Part shown: positions 52,330-59,801 of the stretch, one piece after another
How the letters are laid out: each line of letters starts with the position of its first letter
How positions within the stretch are numbered: position 1 is the stretch's first letter
Source: Clostridium fungisolvens
GTDB taxonomy: Bacteria; Bacillota; Clostridia; Clostridiales; Clostridiaceae
NCBI RefSeq assembly: GCF_014193895.1
Contig: NZ_BLZR01000001.1
Coordinates: forward strand, 1,116,001-1,180,000
Reading direction: 5' to 3'
DNA length: 64,000 nucleotides
Position numbers and translations under genes: made by a program
Notes under the pieces: generated by a model
Database searches by the model: none
The model's input: the letters and a program-made list of their open reading frames with translations, nothing else
Told to the model about the DNA's origin: nothing

Positions 52330-52887
52330 ATGGATTCAATCGAATTAATGATGGAAGAACATAAGAACATAAAAAGAATGCTAAAAGTAGTAAGAAGTTT
52401 TTGTTTTAAAGTGCTTAAAGGTACTGATGCATCTTATGATGATTTATATTTGATGATAGACTTTATAAGAAATTATGCCGATAAGCATCATCATGGTAAA
52501 GAAGAACAATTTTTATTCAACAAGATGCAAGAGGAGCTAAACGAAGCTATAAAGAAGACAATTCAGTTTGGAATGCTGGTTGAGCACGATCAAGGAAGGT
52601 TTTTTATTAATAGTTTAGATGAAGCAATAAAAAAGGTTTTAGCTGGAGAAGAAGAAGCAAAACTTGATGTGATAGCAAATGCAATATCATATGCTAATTT
52701 ATTAGATAGACATATCGATAAAGAAGATAAAATTGTATACAAATTTGCAAAAAATAATCTTTCAGGTGAAACGCTTGCTTCAATAAATAAGAAGTGTGAA
52801 GACTTTGAAATAAATGCAGAGAATAGTGGTATACAAAATAAGTACTTAGATTCATTAAATAATCTAGAGAAAAAATATTTAGTATAA
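52330..52887 (+). CDS. Hemerythrin-domain protein
   Basis: A 185-residue four-helix HHE protein. Candidate di-iron ligands are in MEEHKNIKR (His11), DKHHHGKEEQFLF, VEHDQGRF and DRHIDKEDKIVY. It probably binds O2 or NO, or senses them. The C-terminal 40 residues extend past the bundle. GATTAAATGG start with AGGATG upstream. It is co-transcribed with the preceding gene and followed by a terminator. Confidence 0.9.
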   Translation: MDSIELMMEEHKNIKRMLKVVRSFCFKVLKGTDASYDDLYLMIDFIRNYADKHHHGKEEQFLFNKMQEELNEAIKKTIQFGMLVEHDQGRFFINSLDEAIKKVLAGEEEAKLDVIANAISYANLLDRHIDKEDKIVYKFAKNNLSGETLASINKKCEDFEINAENSGIQNKYLDSLNNLEKKYLV

Positions 52888-52891
52888 AATA

Positions 52892-52937
52892 AAGAGAGCT
52901 ACCAAAATAACTTAAAGTTATTTGGTAGCTTTTTTCT
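52892..52937 (+). terminator. Terminator of hemerythrin operon
   Basis: AGCTACCAAAATAACTT and AAGTTATTTGGTAGCT form a long stem, followed by TTTTTC. Confidence 0.8.
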
Positions 52938-53039
52938 TTTTATAATAACTGCCAATCGGTTTTAAACAATAATAGTTACCTTTATAAAAATTAAGCATAG
53001 TATGGATATATATAGAATAAAATTTTAGGTGGTGATAGA

Positions 53040-53603
53040 ATGCGAATTGCAAAAGGTTCTACTATTAGTGGAGATGCTGGGCATAACTGTTATCCGGATG
53101 TTGGCGCTAAAGGAATAAGATTTGAAGATAGTTGCACAAGGGCTGTATGGAATCTTATAATGAAAGGTCTCCAAGAATTGGGGTATAAAACTAAAGATTG
53201 TACACCTTGGGAGAAAAATTTTAATTCTGCTGGTGCTTCTAAAGGTTATAGAGTTAGACTTGCAAATGAAAGTAATTCATCACTGCATCTTTCTATTCAT
53301 TTTAATGCGGGAGGAGGAAGAGGAGTAGAGTGCTGGGTAAGTGAACTTGGAGGTAGATCAGAAAAGTTTGCTTATCGAATTTGTGAGGAAATCTCTAAGC
53401 TTGGTTATGTAAATAGAGGTGTTAAAAACAGTAACCTATACGTAACAAAATACACAAATATGCCTTGTGTATTAATAGAATGTTGTTTTATTGATTCACA
53501 AGAAGATATGGAAAGATATGATCCGTATACAATTGCTCAGGCTATAATAAAAGCGATTACTGGGGAAGCAAAATTTAATAAAGAAGAATCAGAAAGTGGA
53601 TAA
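53040..53603 (+). CDS. N-acetylmuramoyl-L-alanine amidase (Amidase_3)
   Basis: A 187-residue catalytic domain with no signal peptide or anchoring repeats. Zinc ligands and catalytic residues are seen in SGDAGHNCYPD (His), RFEDSCTRA (Glu), LSIHFNAGGG (His) and VLIECCFID (catalytic Glu). It cleaves the stem peptide from muramic acid. The lack of an export signal resembles phage lysins or CwlC/CD27L-type mother-cell lytic enzymes. AGGTGGTGAT precedes the ATG. Confidence 0.88.
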   Translation: MRIAKGSTISGDAGHNCYPDVGAKGIRFEDSCTRAVWNLIMKGLQELGYKTKDCTPWEKNFNSAGASKGYRVRLANESNSSLHLSIHFNAGGGRGVECWVSELGGRSEKFAYRICEEISKLGYVNRGVKNSNLYVTKYTNMPCVLIECCFIDSQEDMERYDPYTIAQAIIKAITGEAKFNKEESESG

Positions 53604-53621
53604 GCTATGTACGCAAAAAAT

Positions 53622-53654
53622 TGAAGCTATGGTAGCCATAGCTTTCTTTTTTTA
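53622..53654 (+). terminator. Amidase gene terminator
   Basis: AGCTATGG and CCATAGCT (8-bp stem, TAG loop) followed by TTCTTTTTTT. Confidence 0.75.
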
Positions 53655-53684
53655 TTCTATTCTAAAAGTTTTAATTTTTAATGA

Positions 53685-54188
53685 TTATATAAATATCCTA
53701 ACATAGTAGATTGTATCTTTAAAGTATTCGCTTCTGATATGGACATTTAAGCCATTATAAGTATGTTGTGATATTAAAGGTGTGCCTTCACCATCAAATG
53801 AAGTTACAATCGATCCGTGAAATATCTTTTTGTTTGAGTTTTGAAAGAAAATTAAATCACCTAATGTTAATTCTGAGATATCATTTAATAATTTTCCTTT
53901 TGGTCCGTAATTACTCCTTGTAGAGTTATTCATTAAAAACCAGTAGAGAGAACTTGCTACAGACCAGTTGATAGGGCATTTATAGTAAGGTGATGAAGAT
54001 ATAGATTGATAAAACCATGGTAAATCACTGTACTGCATTCTTGAACCACCGGCTAATAGACATTGTGATAAGAAGCTTGCACAATCACCACCTATCTTAC
54101 CATAGGGCTTCATGTATACAAACTTGTTGTTGGGGGATAAAGCGTATTCGGTAGCGTAGGATACTGCGCTAATATTATTATAATACAT
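53685..54188 (-). CDS. Amidase_6-type (NlpC/P60-like) domain protein
   Basis: A 167-residue protein with the putative amidase domain signature: YATEYALSPNNKF at the start, GGDCASFLSQCLLAGG with the likely nucleophile Cys near residue 35, GDLIFFQ and the histidine in FHGSIVTSF, and ISQHTYN. Such domains occur in spore- or wall-associated proteins. No signal peptide. The ribosome binding site before the ATG is weak (GGATG). It lies on the same strand as the deacetylase upstream, 179 bp apart. Confidence 0.82.
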   Translation of the reverse strand: MYYNNISAVSYATEYALSPNNKFVYMKPYGKIGGDCASFLSQCLLAGGSRMQYSDLPWFYQSISSSPYYKCPINWSVASSLYWFLMNNSTRSNYGPKGKLLNDISELTLGDLIFFQNSNKKIFHGSIVTSFDGEGTPLISQHTYNGLNVHIRSEYFKDTIYYVRIFI

Positions 54189-54277
54189 AATACATCCATA
54201 AAAATTATTATATAATCATATTATTCAAATATAAATAAAACGTACTATGCAAATATCTAATTTAAATAGAATTTGTA

Positions 54278-54320
54278 TTTTATAGCCTTTTCAATATAAT
54301 TATTGAGAAGGCTATAAAAC
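54278..54320. terminator. Hairpin between deacetylase and amidase-domain genes
   Basis: TATAGCCTTTTCAAT and ATTGAGAAGGCTATA form a 15-bp stem with one G-T type mismatch. No clear T-run follows on either strand, so it may be a weak terminator or an mRNA-stabilising hairpin. Confidence 0.45.
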
Positions 54321-54367
54321 AATGTATACACATAAATGCGCAGATAATTACTATATACAAGCTGCAA

Positions 54368-55087
54368 TTATCTATGTTTACTTAATCTATATACCTCAGG
54401 GGTATCTTCAGTTATTACCTTAAATTCATAACCATTGCTTTTATAGTAATCGATTATCTCTGGCAGTGCAGTTGCAGTGTTTTTATTTAGATAACCACAA
54501 TGCATAAGTACTACAGCTGGATTCTTATCACTCTTTGCTCTGGAAAAAATCTTATATGGAGCTAAGCTAGGATTCATTCCATCAGTCGAATCTACATTCC
54601 AATCGTAGATTTTAAAATTGCTACTGTGAAGCGTATCTACCATTGCTGTAGTTAATTTATAAGAATTGTTGTTGCAACCAAATGGAAATCGTATTATAGT
54701 TGTTTTCACTCCAGTAACATCATAAATTATTTGTTGAGTTAACAACATTTCATCCACAAAGCTTTGATTGCTTCTATAAATCTTAGCTTTCTCATGACTA
54801 TAAGTATGAAGACCTACTGCATTTCCTTCGTCAACTATTCTTTTTACTAATGTCTCTTGTCCTTTGATCATATTACCGATAAGAAAGAATGTAGCATTAA
54901 CATTTTTTTCTTTTAAAATATCCAATACTCTATTATTTAATTTTCCGCTAGGACCATCATCAAATGTTAAATAAACTACCTTCTGTTCACTTAATGTTTC
55001 TTCGTATGCAAAAACATTAACAATACTTAAATTAGATAAAACTAATGATAAGAGGATACAAATTGCAATTCGAGTAGTATTCCTCAT
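54368..55087 (-). CDS. Secreted polysaccharide deacetylase
   Basis: A 239-residue protein with a signal peptide (residues 1-27, ending ...VNVFAYE) and a NodB domain (YLTFDDGPSGKLN, ATFFLIGN, VGLHTYSHEK, IRFPFGCNN, YDWNVDSTDG, VLMHCGY). Wall-directed deacetylase; the closest context is the second deacetylase at 50373, about 34 residue positions of which look conserved in the motif blocks. AGGAGGCG precedes the ATG. The usual RFPGGH motif is RFPFGC here, which could change specificity. Confidence 0.88.
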   Translation of the reverse strand: MRNTTRIAICILLSLVLSNLSIVNVFAYEETLSEQKVVYLTFDDGPSGKLNNRVLDILKEKNVNATFFLIGNMIKGQETLVKRIVDEGNAVGLHTYSHEKAKIYRSNQSFVDEMLLTQQIIYDVTGVKTTIIRFPFGCNNNSYKLTTAMVDTLHSSNFKIYDWNVDSTDGMNPSLAPYKIFSRAKSDKNPAVVLMHCGYLNKNTATALPEIIDYYKSNGYEFKVITEDTPEVYRLSKHR

Positions 55088-55574
55088 ATAATCGCCTCCT
55101 AGAGATTAATACAAATTATTTATTTTCATCTTTTTATTATTTCAAATAGGGGAAAAATTATTGTTTTTTTTATTAGGTAATACAATCCAGTTTGGAAGTA
55201 GTTGTATAAACCAGTATAAAATACTATATTATGCAGTACTGAAAATTATAATTTACAATTTGTTCATGGATTTTTACTCAATAAATGATATAATGAAATC
55301 AATACAAGAATTCAATTAATTTTGTAAGTTATTTAAATAGGAATAAAAATAAATACATAGATGCCCAAATTAATATTTTGAAATGATCAGTTTATATTTT
55401 GAATATTAAGTTTTTTATTCTTTAGGAAATTGCAACTAAATTATATCTGTGGATAAATATGAGTAACGACTTAAAACATAATGTGATTTAAGAATAAAAA
55501 ATAAGATCGATTTAGCGAATTTTTAACTGATATGTGCATATGTATATAAGGAGAAGAGGTATCGAATTTTAATT
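55088..55574. other. 487-bp intergenic region with degenerate repeat
   Basis: No gene is seen. From about 55410 to 55525 it is homologous to the region downstream of the 107-residue membrane gene (see next feature). The part before 55400 is AT-rich and may hold the decayed 3' end of a second copy of that gene; I could align only its last codons with confidence. Confidence 0.4.
55430..55525 (+). ncRNA. Degenerate copy of the small-RNA element, core deleted
   Basis: The upstream half (TTTTATTCTTTAGGAA, GGATAA at 55451-55456, ACTTAAAACATAAT, AGAATAAAAA) and the terminator end (AAGATC..TTTAGCGAATTTTT) match copy 1, but about 73 bp between them, including the core hairpin, are missing. It is probably non-functional, or a minimal derivative. 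Confidence 0.45.
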
Positions 55575-55829
55575 ATGGAAAGTATAATCAAGATTTTAGT
55601 TATTATTGCAATAATAATAGGAGCCGTGATGTTGTTTAAACTCCTATTGCCAGTAATATTACTTATAGTATTTGCGATATGGCTATATAAAACTATAAAA
55701 AATAGTAGTATGTTTTCTGGGAGAAATAAGTACAAAAGGGATGAACCAATAAAACAGAACTTAAATGAAAATGTTAAACCTAATTCTACAGGAAGCAAAG
55801 TTGTAGATGTAGATTATGAAGAACTATAA
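55575..55829 (+). CDS. Small membrane protein with hydrophilic tail
   Basis: An 84-residue protein: one long or two short hydrophobic helices (about 4-42, with a Lys at 22), then a polar tail ending VVDVDYEEL. AGGAGAAGAGG lies 18-28 bp upstream, too far for the ATG, so the start is uncertain. A terminator follows at 55868. Like the 107-residue protein, it directly precedes a full copy of the small-RNA element. No family recognised. Confidence 0.6.
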   Translation: MESIIKILVIIAIIIGAVMLFKLLLPVILLIVFAIWLYKTIKNSSMFSGRNKYKRDEPIKQNLNENVKPNSTGSKVVDVDYEEL

Positions 55830-55867
55830 TTATAGTAATATAAAGTGTTTTTCTATTAAATATGAAT

Positions 55868-55902
55868 TTTAAAAGCATCTTGAATAATAGGATGCTTTTT
55901 TA
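55868..55902 (+). terminator. Terminator of small membrane protein gene
   Basis: AAAGCATC and GATGCTTT with an 11-base loop, then TTTATT. Confidence 0.75.
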
Positions 55903-55924
55903 TTCCATATACCATTTATATCAA

Positions 55925-56090
55925 ATATAAAGTTGTGAATAAATATGTATAGACTGATTAGATGCAAATATAGGAGAAAGAATAAAAAAGAGAAATTATG
56001 TCGCCTGCCAAATTTTCCTCATATGCATTCGGAAAGGCAGATGCGTTAAAAAAGCTCGCTGAAGAAAGTCGCTTCAGCAAGCTTTTTTTA
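55925..56090 (+). ncRNA. Candidate structured small RNA, copy 2
   Basis: The counterpart of 961-1126. Core 55998-56045: CGC-CTGCC pairs with GGCAG-AT-GCG around a loop with AATTTTCCTCAT, whose TCCTC is complementary to Shine-Dalgarno sequences. The terminator AAGCTCGCTGAAG/CTTCAGCAAGCTT plus seven T (about 56050-56090) differs in sequence from that of copy 1 but keeps its position and stem. GAATAA (55937-55942) is 64 bp before the core. It is flanked by its own upstream terminator, so it is likely an independent transcript. Confidence 0.55.
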
Positions 56091-56290
56091 CTTTGATTTT
56101 TTTATAAACATAAACATTTTAGTATTTAAAGGGATTAAATAAGTTTTTCCGTAATAAGCTAAAAGTGTACTTAGAAATTGGAATGAAGATATAATATGTA
56201 GCATTATAAAGAAATAGTTAAAATAATAAAGATAAATACTAATAATCGGTAAATAGCATAAAAAACAGTAAAAAATAACTTGAAAACATG

Positions 56291-56369
56291 TTGACAACGT
56301 ATTCATTAGAATTTATAATGAAATTACAGTAAATCACAAACGTTAATGCAACCGATTGCGCTAATGTTT
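56291..56369 (+). promoter_or_regulatory. malE promoter and MalR/LacI-type operator
   Basis: Consensus promoter TTGACA (56291-56296), 17 bp, TATAAT (56314-56319). A 32-bp imperfect palindrome (56338-56369, 12 of 16 positions pair) is centred on GCAACCGATTGC, the GCAAnCGnTTGC form used by MalR/LacI-family repressors. It covers about +12 to +43 and would act as a roadblock. No LacI-family gene lies in the window, so the repressor is encoded elsewhere. Confidence 0.75.
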
Positions 56370-56406
56370 GAAATATTATAAATTAATTAATTATGGGGGG
56401 TACAAT

Positions 56407-57633
56407 ATGAGTAAACGTGTAAAGGTTTTAGCAACAGTAATGTCAGCTCTAGTAATTTCAAGTGCATTTATAGGATGTGGAAAGAAAGATGATTCTACAG
56501 CTGCAAAGGATTCTAAGGGTGGAAAAGAATTAGTTGTTTGGTCACATTTAATGACTAATGAAGTAAAAGAATTAGACAAGATTGCTCAACAATGGGCTAA
56601 AGAAACTGGTAATAAGGTTAAGGTTGTAGAGGACAAGGGTGATTTCCAAGCTTATATCCAAGCAGCTCAAAGTTCTAAAGGTCCAGACATAATGTATGGT
56701 TTAGCAAATGATAACCTTGGAACATTCCAAAAAGCTGGTGTATTAGCAGAAGTTCCTTCTGGAGTTATTGATAAGAGTAAATTTGCATCTCAATCAGTAA
56801 TTGATGCTGTTACTTTACAAGGTAAACAATATGCAGTTCCAATAGCTATGGAAACATATGCATTATTCTATAATACTGATAAAGTAAAAGAAGTTCCTAA
56901 ATCAATGGACGAGTTAGTTACTAAGGCTAAAGAAGTTGGATTTAAATATGATGTTAATAACTTCTATTATTCATATGCTTTCCTTGCTGCAAACGGTGGA
57001 TACGTATTTAAGAATAATAACGGTTCATTAGATGCAAAAGATATAGGATTAAACAATGAAGGGGCAGTAAAAGGATATCAATTTATTCAAGATTTAGTTG
57101 TTAAAAACAAGTTTATGAGCGCTGACATAAAAGGTGATGGAGCAAAGGGAGACTTCCAAGCTGGTAAGACAGGTTTCTATATCTCAGGTCCTTGGGATGT
57201 TAAGGGATTCCAAGATGCTAAAGTTCCATTTAAAGTAGTTCCACTACCACAAACTAATGGAAAAGCTACTCCATCATTCATGGGAGTTCAAACAGCATTC
57301 GTAAGTTCAAAATCTAAGAACCAAGATACAGCTTGGGAATTAATGAAATACTTAAACGACAAGACTCCATTAGTACTATTTGAAACTGGAAACAGAATAC
57401 CAGTATTAAATGATGCTTTAAATAGTGACAAGTTCAAAGCTAGTGAAACAGCTGTACAATTTGCTGAACAAGCTAAAGTTGCAGAGCCTATGCCAAACAT
57501 ACCTGAAATTCAAGCTATGTGGACACCTGGTGCAAATAACTTACAACTTTTAACAGCTGGAAAAGTAGATGCTAAAAAAGCTGCTGATACTACAGTTGAA
57601 CAAATCAAACAAGGTATTGCACAACAAAAATAA
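56407..57633 (+). CDS. malE: Maltose/maltodextrin-binding lipoprotein
   Basis: A 408-residue SBP_bac family protein with lipobox FIGC (Cys24) and MalE-like segments (KELVVWSHLMTNEVKELD, GPDIMYGLANDNLG, YAVPIAMETYALFYN, GKTGFYISGPWDV, PEIQAMW). The start is the ATG at 56407, 6 bp after GGGGGG; an upstream in-frame start at 56368 lies in the operator. Substrate assignment rests on the MalF/MalG and GH13 neighbours. A terminator separates it from malF, so it is likely made in excess. Confidence 0.9.
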   Translation: MSKRVKVLATVMSALVISSAFIGCGKKDDSTAAKDSKGGKELVVWSHLMTNEVKELDKIAQQWAKETGNKVKVVEDKGDFQAYIQAAQSSKGPDIMYGLANDNLGTFQKAGVLAEVPSGVIDKSKFASQSVIDAVTLQGKQYAVPIAMETYALFYNTDKVKEVPKSMDELVTKAKEVGFKYDVNNFYYSYAFLAANGGYVFKNNNGSLDAKDIGLNNEGAVKGYQFIQDLVVKNKFMSADIKGDGAKGDFQAGKTGFYISGPWDVKGFQDAKVPFKVVPLPQTNGKATPSFMGVQTAFVSSKSKNQDTAWELMKYLNDKTPLVLFETGNRIPVLNDALNSDKFKASETAVQFAEQAKVAEPMPNIPEIQAMWTPGANNLQLLTAGKVDAKKAADTTVEQIKQGIAQQK

Positions 57634-57649
57634 TTTAGGTTAAACTATA

Positions 57650-57673
57650 TAGGGGGATAAATCCCCCTTTTTT
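57650..57673 (+). terminator. Terminator between malE and malF
   Basis: GGGGG and CCCCC with a 6-base loop (57652-57667), then TTTTTT. It is expected to lower expression of malFG relative to malE. Confidence 0.75.
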
Positions 57674-57697
57674 AAAAAATAATTAGGGGGGTTAGTT

Positions 57698-58627
57698 GTG
57701 GAAAGAGTTACAAGCAATAGAAGAAATGGATTAAAAGCAATTCCATATTTATTACCAGCACTTATTTCAATATTTATCTTTACAGTATTACCAATTATAT
57801 ATACAATATATGTCTCTTTGACTGATTTCACCATGTATAACCGAGATACTTATCATTTTGTAGGATTGAACAATTTTAAAGAGGTATTAACAGGACCTTT
57901 TAAACAGGTTTTTTTACCGGTTTTTGGATGGACATTTTCATTCGCATTGATTTCAACAGCAGCATGTTTTTTTGTAGGATTGATAATAGCGCTTGTTCTT
58001 TCTAATAAAAATATGAAAGAAGCGTTCGTATATAAGGGTTTTTTAGTTATTCCTTGGACTTTACCTGTGGCGGTAGCAATACTATCCTGGCAAGGACTAT
58101 TAAATACTGACTATGGTGCAATTAATACAATTTTAATTAATCTTCATGTATTAAAAGAGCCTTTACAATGGCTTACAAACCCATGGTGGGCAAGAACAGC
58201 AATCGTAATAGTAAATATTTGGTTAGGCTTTCCTTACATGATGAATATATGTATTGGAGCTATATCCGCTATATCAGAAGATCAATATGAAGCAGCAGAA
58301 GTAGATGGAGCTAGTAAATTTGTTCAATTTAGAAAAATAACCTTACCTGAACTTGCAAGAACAGCATATCCTTTACTTATATCTTCTTTTGCATTTAACT
58401 TTAATAACTTCGGATCTGCATTCCTTCTTACTGCAGGTGGACCAGCAAGACTTGACACTCAATTTGCAGGGTATACAGATATTCTTTCATCAACAACATA
58501 TAAGTTAGCAACACAATTCGGAAGATATGACATAGGATCAGCACTTTCTATAATAATATTCTTAATAATAGCTACAATTTCAGTTGCACAAATGAAGGCA
58601 TCAGGACAATTTAAGGAGGTTGATTAG
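57698..58627 (+). CDS. malF: Maltodextrin ABC transporter permease MalF
   Basis: A 309-residue permease with about six helices and the coupling-helix EAA motif (EAAEVDGASKFVQFRKITLP). The large periplasmic loop of enteric MalF is absent, as usual in Gram-positives. The start is GTG at 57698 with GGGGGG upstream (5-10 bp). It is followed by malG with the ribosome binding site inside its own end. Confidence 0.9.
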   Translation: MERVTSNRRNGLKAIPYLLPALISIFIFTVLPIIYTIYVSLTDFTMYNRDTYHFVGLNNFKEVLTGPFKQVFLPVFGWTFSFALISTAACFFVGLIIALVLSNKNMKEAFVYKGFLVIPWTLPVAVAILSWQGLLNTDYGAINTILINLHVLKEPLQWLTNPWWARTAIVIVNIWLGFPYMMNICIGAISAISEDQYEAAEVDGASKFVQFRKITLPELARTAYPLLISSFAFNFNNFGSAFLLTAGGPARLDTQFAGYTDILSSTTYKLATQFGRYDIGSALSIIIFLIIATISVAQMKASGQFKEVD

Positions 58628-58628
58628 T

Positions 58629-59513
58629 ATGTTATCTACTAAAGAATCTAGCAGTATTAGAACTAATTTGAAATATAAGAAAAAACTTAGACCTTCTGAA
58701 GTGAGAAACCTTTGGCTTGGAAGGGTATTTATATGGATAGTTGTTGTTATAACTATGATTCCTATAGTCGCAGTAGTAACGTCATCAATGGCTTCAGGAG
58801 ATGCCTTTGTACAAACTACCTTTTTTCCTAAAGTATGGACATTTAAAAACTATGCTAAGGTATTAAATGAAACAGATTTTCTTATCTGGATGAAGAACTC
58901 AATGATTTTATGTTTTTCAGTAGCCTTTATTCAGTTAGCAATGACTTTACCAGCAGCATTTGCTTTTGCTAGAGTAAGATTTACAGGAAGAAAAAATGGT
59001 TTAATGACATTACTTGTTCTTCAATATTTTCCAGCTACAATGGCACTACCAGCAATATTAGGTATTGCTTATAAGTTCGAATTCATGGATAAGTTTTGGG
59101 CACTAATAATTTTACTTGCAGGTGGATCTGCTTATAGCATATGGCTTCTTAAAGGATTTATTGACGGAATTCCTAAGGATTTAGATGAAGCGGCATATGT
59201 TGATGGAGCAACTACTTGGCAGATGTTCATTAGGATAATATTACCATTAACAAGATCAATGCTTGTAGTTATGTTCTTGTTCTCATTCGTTGGAACATTC
59301 TCTGAATTTATGCTTACTTCTGCGTTAATGAAGGATGCAGCTAATCAGACTATAGCAACAGGATTACAAAGCTTTATAAAAAATCAATTTTCAGCAAACT
59401 GGACACAATTTTCTGCAGCTGCAGTAATGGCATCACTTCCTATTTCTATAGTATTTACTGGATGTCAGAAGTTTATTGCTCAAGGACTTGTTGCTGGATC
59501 AGTAAAGGGTTAA
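58629..59513 (+). CDS. malG: Maltodextrin ABC transporter permease MalG
   Basis: A 294-residue permease with about six helices and the EAA loop DEAAYVDGATTWQMFIRII. The start is the ATG at 58629, 8 bp after AAGGAGGT (58613-58620); a TTG at 58620 lies in that site. It is coupled to malF (2 bp apart). No MalK-type ATPase follows, so a shared MsmX/MalK ATPase encoded elsewhere is inferred. Confidence 0.9.
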   Translation: MLSTKESSSIRTNLKYKKKLRPSEVRNLWLGRVFIWIVVVITMIPIVAVVTSSMASGDAFVQTTFFPKVWTFKNYAKVLNETDFLIWMKNSMILCFSVAFIQLAMTLPAAFAFARVRFTGRKNGLMTLLVLQYFPATMALPAILGIAYKFEFMDKFWALIILLAGGSAYSIWLLKGFIDGIPKDLDEAAYVDGATTWQMFIRIILPLTRSMLVVMFLFSFVGTFSEFMLTSALMKDAANQTIATGLQSFIKNQFSANWTQFSAAAVMASLPISIVFTGCQKFIAQGLVAGSVKG

Positions 59514-59554
59514 TAGTTAAAGACTTTAAGTCATTAGATAATATAATGCTTGAT

Positions 59555-59606
59555 TAAAAATTTTCAAAATCTTATTGGTAGAATCCATAAGGTTTTGAAA
59601 ATTTTA
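59555..59606. terminator. Hairpin after malG
   Basis: AAAATTTTCAAAATCTTAT and ATAAGGTTTTGAAAATTTT pair along about 19 bp (one G-T) with A/T tracts at both ends. Probable terminator of the mal operon; 59514-59801 otherwise holds no gene, only AT-rich sequence and a TTAATTTCAACA motif (59628). Confidence 0.65.
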
Positions 59607-59801
59607 ATTATATAGCAAGATTTAATATTAATTTCAACAATATCCTTAAACATAGACTAAAATAAACATATCAATAATAATTTATATAAAAATAATAACA
59701 CTATTGGTACATTAGCTTTCAGTGAATTTTATAGTCTTTATAAAAAGAAAGTATATTTAAACAGCTAATGATTACCTAATCTATAATAAGAGGTGGAACA
59801 T

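Noticed and set aside
53040..54188. Prophage lysis module
   Set aside because: Amidase genes are convergent singletons with terminators; no holin, tail, integrase or phage-type operon nearby.
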